A stretch of DNA of 64,000 nucleotides from Sphingopyxis sp. 113P3 (GTDB lineage Bacteria; Pseudomonadota; Alphaproteobacteria; Sphingomonadales; Sphingomonadaceae): contig NZ_CP009452.1 in assembly GCF_001278035.1 (NCBI RefSeq), positions 2,947,501 through 3,011,500 on the forward strand, in the 5' to 3' direction. A program made the position numbers and the translations under genes. How positions within the stretch are numbered: position 1 is the first letter of the stretch; each line of letters starts with the position of its first letter. Below are positions 59,610 to 64,000 of this stretch, one piece after another. Under the pieces are notes generated by a model. That model worked only from the letters and a program-made list of their open reading frames with translations. It ran no database searches and had not been told where the DNA came from.

Positions 59610-62404
59610 ATGAAGTTCAAGGCACTGATCGGAACCTCGGTCCTGGCGATGGCGGTCACGACACCGGCGTTTGCCCAGGATGCGAACAATGACACGCGCG
59701 ATGCATTCGGCGGCGAGATCGTCGTGACCGCGCAGCGCCAGTCGGAACGTCTGCAGGACGTGCCGATCGCTGTCAGCGCCTTTTCGTCCGAAGCGCTGGA
59801 GGCGCAGCAGATCAAGACGCCGTCGGATCTCCAGCTGACGCTGCCGAACGTGACCTTCACCAAGACCAACTTCACCGGCGCGAGCTTTACCATCCGCGGC
59901 ATCGGGGACCTTTGCGTCGGCACGACCTGCGACAGCGCGACCGCGATCCATCTCAATGGCGACCCGCTCTTTTCGACCCGCCTTTTTGAAACCGAATTCT
60001 TCGATCTTGAGCGCGTCGAAGTGCTGCGCGGCCCGCAGGGTACGCTGTTCGGCCGCAATGCGACCTCGGGCGTGGTCAACGTCATCACCGCCAAGCCGAA
60101 GCTCGGCACCTTCGAAGGATCTGCCGAAGCCGAATATGGCAATTATGACTCGATGAAGGGCAAGGCGATGATCAACATCCCGCTGGGTGACACCGCGGGT
60201 TTTCGCGTCGCCGGCATCTATCTCAATCGGGACGGCTATACGAAGAACACGTTCCTCAACACCCGGATCGATGACCGCGACCTCTATTCGGTGCGCGGCT
60301 CGCTGCGCTGGGAAGCGACCCCCGACACCACGATCGACCTGATGGCGTCCTATTTCCGCGAGAAGGACAAGCGTACCCGAATCCAGAAGCAGCTTTGCCA
60401 GCGCGATCCGACCGGTATTCTGGGCTGCCTCAACACGCGGCTCGACAATTCGCCCTTCAACGGCAACGCGACCTTCACTGCGGCGCTGACGTCACGCGAG
60501 TTCCTGGCAATCCGCGGCATCCCGACGATTTTCGCGCTCGGCAGCCTCTATGGTCCCGATGTCTATGCCAATACGACAATCCCGGCCGATTCGCGGGTCG
60601 TTAACACGGCCTATACGCCGAGCTATTTCACCAGCGAGCTCATCCTCCAGGGCCAGATCGAACATAATTTCGGCCCCGTCTCGCTGCAGGTCTCGGGCCA
60701 GTATCAGAAGGTGAAACTCGAAGCCCAACAGGACTATAACAGCAATGTCGGCGACCGGTCGCTCTATGCGAGCGGCCTCAACTTCCTGCAACTGGGTGCA
60801 AGCGGAGCGCTCGACGGCCTCATTCCGGGCATTTCCAACTATCTCGCGCCCGTGGCAGCATCGATCATCCCGAACGGGCCGACCGGACAGCTGTGCACCT
60901 CGCTCTCTGACGACCTCGGCTTCGGCAGCTTTGGCGGCAACAGCATCTGTTCGGATCAGTCGCTCCAGTTCGACCGGTCGAACCAGTATAATAGCAGCTG
61001 GTCGGCCGAGGCGATCCTGAGCAGCGACCTCGACGGGCCGTTCAACTTCCTCGTCGGCGGCATCTATGCCGACTATCATCTGACCGAAAACAGCTATTAT
61101 GTGAACGCCTTCCCGATCGACTATCTGACGGGCATCCTCGGGGCGTTCAGCGCCTATGGGGCCGGGCTGCCGCCGTCCTATCTCGGCACGCCGTTCTTCC
61201 GCAACAACACCGACGATTTGAAAATCAAATCCTACGGTCTCTTCGGCGAAGCCTATTTCGAGGTGAACGACCGACTGAAACTGACCGCTGGCCTGCGCTA
61301 CAACAATGACAAGAAGAGCGTGCTCGCGCGCTCGACGCTCGCGAGCTTCCTCGTGCCCTTCGGACAGACCGGCACCGCGTTCGACTCGCCCTTCGTCGGG
61401 TCATTCGACGCCGATCCCGGCACGCCCGGAAACCAGATCATCCAGGGCCGCACGGTTAAGTTCAACGAATGGACCGGCCGCGCGGTGGTCGACTTCAAGG
61501 TGACCGAGGACAATCTCCTCTATGCCTCCTACTCCCGCGGCTACAAATCAGGCGGTATCAACCCGCCCCTGCAACCCGTGTTCGCGGTGCCGGAGTCCTT
61601 CTCGCCCGAGCAGGTCGACGCTTTTGAAATCGGGTCGAAGAATGCCTTTGGCAATGGCGCGCTGCAGCTCAACCTCACCGCCTTCTATTACAAGTACAAC
61701 GATCTGCAACTCAGCAAGATTGTCGCCCGCACGGCGGTCAACGACAATGTCGACGCCGACATCTACGGCTTCGAGGCCGAAGCCATGATCCGGCCCGATC
61801 CCGACTGGGTCGTCAACCTTGGCTTCAGCTATCTGCACACCAAAGTGTCGAGCGACAAGTTCACCAGCAACCCGCGTGACTTTGGCGGCGGCCGCAACGA
61901 TGCGGTCATCATCAAGGACATCACCAACGCCGCCAACTGCGCCGTCGGCTCGCGAACCGGCAATGTCGCGGGAATCAATGCTTTCGTGAACACTGTTCAG
62001 AATGTGATCAACGCTGGCCTCGTACCTGGCGTTGCCGGCGGTGCCGGCCTGCAGGGCACGACGACCTTCCCCGCCGACGGCGGTATCGCGTCGACGGGCG
62101 CCTTTAGCATCTGCTCTGTCTTGGAAGCCGCAGCTGCGGGAGCTTTCGCTGCAGGCGGTCTCGATCCGGCAGCCTTTGGCGGCGTCGACTATTTCTCGGC
62201 CGGCGTTCCCGTCAACATCAAGGGCAACAAGTTGCCGCAGGCGCCGAACTACAAGTTCAGCGCTGGCATCCAGTATACCGCGCATCTGGGCGACATGACC
62301 CTCGTCCCGCGCTTCGACCTTGCCTACACCGGCGACAGCTATGGCAGCATCTTCAACGGCAATGTCAACCGGATCAAAGGCTATGCCCAGGTCAATGCCC
62401 AGCT

Positions 62405-62414
62405 GCAGCTGAAC
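62405..62414. repeat. Target-site duplication, left copy
   Basis: GCAGCTGAAC directly precedes the left end of the insertion element. The same ten bases follow its right end at 63632-63641, marking the insertion target. Confidence 0.92.
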
Positions 62415-63631
62415 CAGGGCTATCGCATTTGACCGAGGATGGTTTTGGCGAAGGCGTTGGACCATCCGGAGCGTTTCCGTTTTCTCCTGATGGAGATATC
62501 GGGTCTGGCGGTTCGCAGGACATTGAGGGCGAGCTTGCGCAAGGTTGCGAGATTTTCGGGGGCATGGTCCTTTCGGCTGCGGGCGCGATCTTCATCGAAT
62601 GTCATGTCGAGCACCCAGTGGAGACCATTTTCGATCGACCAGTGGGATCTGGCGGCGGCAAGATATTCTTCCGGGCTCAGCGTCCGGGATGAGAGATGAT
62701 AATGGCGGGTCGTTGTGGTCTTTCCATTGCGGGTGACCGTGGCCTCGATCATGCCGAGACAGGCAAGAGCGGGCATGTCCACCGGTTCGGTGCAGGCGCG
62801 CTTGGGACCGTGCAGCCAGCCAAGGTCATGGCTGACAAAAGCCCGCCGCTCTTCGAGACGTCCATGATCGGCATCGCTTGTCTCAGTCGTGGCGAGACCG
62901 GCAAGGATATCCGGTGCAGCGAAGTAGCTGGCCACCGCCTCATGCAGGGCCGGTCTGTTCGCCTTGAGACGTAAGAGATAATCGCCGCCACGATCGAGGA
63001 TCAGCTGCGCAGTCTCGGTCTGGCAGTGCAGGGCATCGGCGGTGACAAGCTGGCCTGTGAGGTCCAGGCATTCGAGGAGCGCTCTTGCGGCAAGGATTTC
63101 GCTGTCGCCTTCCCCCGGACGGAAGCTTTCCTGGCCGATGACGGTGCGTGTCGACGAGGCAAAGGCCGTCACCACCGCCAGCGGCGATCGGCCGGCTGCC
63201 GTGTCGAACGAGCGCCGCAGTGTCTTGCCGTCGATGGCGACAACACCGGCACCCGCTTCGCCAAGAGCGGTCAGAAACTGCTCGAAGCAGCGTGCAAAGG
63301 CTGCCGGATCCAGCAGCCGGAAAATCCGGGAGAAGGTGTCATGGCTGGGAACCCCATTCTCAAGGCGCAGAAACTCCCGGAACAGATCCTCGCGATCCAC
63401 CGCGAAATCCGCAAAATCCGAACAACTCTCCGCCCCGCAAATCGACGCCGTCAGCGCCATCGTCAGCACTTCCAGCAGATCGTGACGGCGCGCGTTGCCC
63501 GTTCGCGGATCGCGAAGATCATCAAACGCCGCGGCAAACCAGGACATGGATATCCTCCTTACTATGAAGGACACCCAAAGAATCCATATCAACTCATCGC
63601 GCTACTATATTTTTCAAATGCGATTCCCCTG
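62415..63631 (-). mobile_element. ISAs1-family insertion sequence, 1217 bp, complete
   Basis: The element is bounded by imperfect terminal inverted repeats: the left end CAGGGCTATCGCATTTGA and the complement of the right end CAGGGGAATCGCATTTGA agree at 16 of 18 positions. It carries a single intact transposase gene and is flanked by exact 10-bp direct repeats. Length, single DDE transposase and 8-10 bp duplication fit the ISAs1 family. The intact ends and duplication point to a recent event. Confidence 0.92.
62420..63547 (-). CDS. ISAs1-family transposase
   Basis: This 375-residue DDE transposase has the catalytic residues in VVAIDGKTLRRS (Asp), LVTADALHCQ (Asp) and HWSIENGLHW (Glu), together with the ISAs1/H-repeat N-terminal region beginning FDDLRDPRTGNARRHDLLEVL in form (FDDLRDPR is the landmark). 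The ATG at 63547 follows AAGGAGG and is preferred over one at 63592. The stop lies six bases inside the left end of the element. The gene is full length without frameshift, so the element may still be active. Confidence 0.95.
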   Translation of the reverse strand: MSWFAAAFDDLRDPRTGNARRHDLLEVLTMALTASICGAESCSDFADFAVDREDLFREFLRLENGVPSHDTFSRIFRLLDPAAFARCFEQFLTALGEAGAGVVAIDGKTLRRSFDTAAGRSPLAVVTAFASSTRTVIGQESFRPGEGDSEILAARALLECLDLTGQLVTADALHCQTETAQLILDRGGDYLLRLKANRPALHEAVASYFAAPDILAGLATTETSDADHGRLEERRAFVSHDLGWLHGPKRACTEPVDMPALACLGMIEATVTRNGKTTTTRHYHLSSRTLSPEEYLAAARSHWSIENGLHWVLDMTFDEDRARSRKDHAPENLATLRKLALNVLRTARPDISIRRKRKRSGWSNAFAKTILGQMR

Positions 63632-63641
63632 GCAGCTGAAC
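63632..63641. repeat. Target-site duplication, right copy
   Basis: GCAGCTGAAC directly follows the right end of the insertion element and is identical to 62405-62414. The receptor frame resumes at 63642 as GGG-GCC-GAC (Gly-Ala-Asp). Confidence 0.92.
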
Positions 63642-63820
63642 GGGGCCGACGACAAATGGTTCGTCAAAGGGTTCATCCAGAACATCTTCGACGCGAACAG
63701 CGTGACCGGCCTTTACATCACCGACCAGTCGTCGGGCAATTACACCAATATCTTCACGCTCGAACCGCGGCGCTACGGTATCGCGGCGGGGGTCCGCTTC
63801 TGATCTGACGGAGTACACCC

Positions 63821-63870
63821 GCAAAGAAAGACCCCGGCCCCTCGAAGGAGGGACCGGGGTTTTTCTTTGC
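63821..63870. terminator. Bidirectional rho-independent terminator
   Basis: A long hairpin (arms 63821-63837 and 63854-63870) has a GC core, ACCCCGG/CCGGGGT, and A/T-rich outer arms, GCAAAGAAA/TTTTCTTTGC, so a T-tract is present on both strands. It lies between two convergent TonB-receptor 3' ends and would terminate both. Confidence 0.88.
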
Positions 63871-63915
63871 GCTGATGGCGGGCGGAGCGAAAAGGGCCGC
63901 CCCGCCCCTTCATCA

Positions 63916-64000
63916 TCAGAATTTGAAACGGCCCGTCACACCATAGGTGCGCGGCTGGTTGGGGTAGCCCGAAACGCTGCCCGACTGGGCGACGGCCGGG
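63916..64000 (-). CDS. TonB-dependent receptor, 3' fragment
   Basis: The minus-strand frame from the window edge ends ...SGYPNQPRTYGVTGRFKF and a TGA stop at 63916-63918. A final beta-strand with RTYGVxxxFxF and a terminal Phe is the hallmark of TonB-dependent receptors in this group; compare RRYGIAAGVRF and ATYGITVGFSY in the window. Only 27 codons are visible. It converges on the interrupted receptor across a shared terminator. Confidence 0.82.
   Translation of the reverse strand, partial: PAVAQSGSVSGYPNQPRTYGVTGRFKF

Larger units (their letters stand above)
59610..63803 (+). pseudogene. TonB-dependent receptor interrupted by ISAs1-family element
   Basis: The receptor has a signal peptide (TPAFA-Q), a TonB box (EIVVTAQRQSE), a plug with VEVLRGPQGTLFGRNATSG and a long barrel. 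The frame runs 59610-62414, then enters the insertion and stops at 62432. Removing 62415-63631 and one copy of the 10-bp duplication restores an uninterrupted frame of 988 residues that continues at 63642 and ends in AAGVRF at 63803. The lost 53 residues hold the last barrel strands and the terminal Phe used for outer-membrane assembly, so the truncated product is probably not functional. GGGAGG precedes the ATG. Confidence 0.93.

Noticed and set aside
59610..62432. A natural, shorter 940-residue TonB receptor ending at 62432
   Set aside because: The last six codons and the stop lie inside the insertion element. The 10-bp duplication and the exact continuation at 63642 show that the original gene was longer.
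1..64000. CRISPR arrays, tRNA or rRNA genes, integrases, phage genes or defence systems
   Set aside because: None was recognised. No regularly spaced repeats, no tRNA-like cloverleafs and no integrase or restriction genes were seen. The only mobile element found is the ISAs1-family insertion.

Overview
The window is high-GC alphaproteobacterial DNA that looks like a sphingomonad (Sphingopyxis, Sphingobium or Novosphingobium type). The grounds are the TonB-dependent receptors with a D/E-I-(I/V)-V-T-A-Q TonB box, a RibB protein with an N-terminal helix-turn-helix extension, and the density of aromatic-catabolism families. The genus is inferred from style, not proven. There are no rRNA, tRNA or CRISPR loci. 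Almost everything is a catabolic supercluster with its own uptake, flavin supply and regulators.

Layout. 1-5012 (minus): amidohydrolase, flavin monooxygenase of the NtaA/DszA group, a large C45-type N-terminal-nucleophile enzyme and the start of a class II aldolase. 5359-10238 (minus): two-component aromatic hydroxylase (oxygenase plus flavin reductase), acyl-CoA ligase, aldehyde dehydrogenase. 10536-12573 (minus): a second amidohydrolase and an unknown protein. 12863-16014 (plus): class III aminotransferase, RibB/RibA-like fusion, small ABM monooxygenase. 16072-20064 (minus): MFS transporter, extended SDR, GFA-type protein, AraC regulator. 20867-27616 (plus): tandem duplicated TonB receptors and a diverged LLM protein. 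27623-33833 (minus): LLM monooxygenase, two more amidohydrolases, creatinase-like protein, TetR; a second TetR (34308) is divergent. 35088-42717 (minus): extradiol dioxygenase, SCP2-type thiolase, acyl-CoA ligase, FAH hydrolase, then SDRs and a hydratase. 42860-47949 (plus): second SCP2-type thiolase, aldehyde dehydrogenase, IclR regulator, acyl-CoA ligase. 47997-51934: SDR, MaoC protein, AraC, aldo/keto reductase. 52034-59036 (plus): LysR, dienelactone hydrolase, CMD-family protein, ornithine-cyclodeaminase-like protein, bicupin dioxygenase, HpaH-like hydratase, HpaI-like aldolase, TetR. 59610-63803: a third TonB receptor split by a 1217-bp ISAs1-family element with a 10-bp target duplication. 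The 3' end of a fourth receptor runs off the window end.

How it fits together. The oxygenase/reductase pair at 8479-10238 should make a catechol, the VOC dioxygenase at 35088 should cleave it, and the FAH protein at 38851 should hydrolyse the product. These two distant operons carry the same 21-bp palindrome (AATATACA-N3-TGTATATT) just upstream, so they are probably co-regulated. The ligases, SCP2-like thiolases, hydratase, SDRs and aldehyde dehydrogenases form a CoA-dependent side-chain route. The 53087-58239 block is a separate lower pathway (cupin ring cleavage, hydration, aldol cleavage). Four amidohydrolase and three LLM paralogues suggest repeated module duplication around a large or variable substrate whose identity cannot be read from the sequence.

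Five recurrent operator-like motifs link the blocks: AATATACA-N3-TGTATATT (2 sites), ACGAAA-N5-TTTCGT (3), ATAC-N7-GTAT (3, the CatM/BenM-type LysR box), CGGA-N7-TCCG (3) and TGAC-N5-GTCA (2). They give a testable regulatory map and are the main new structure I see.
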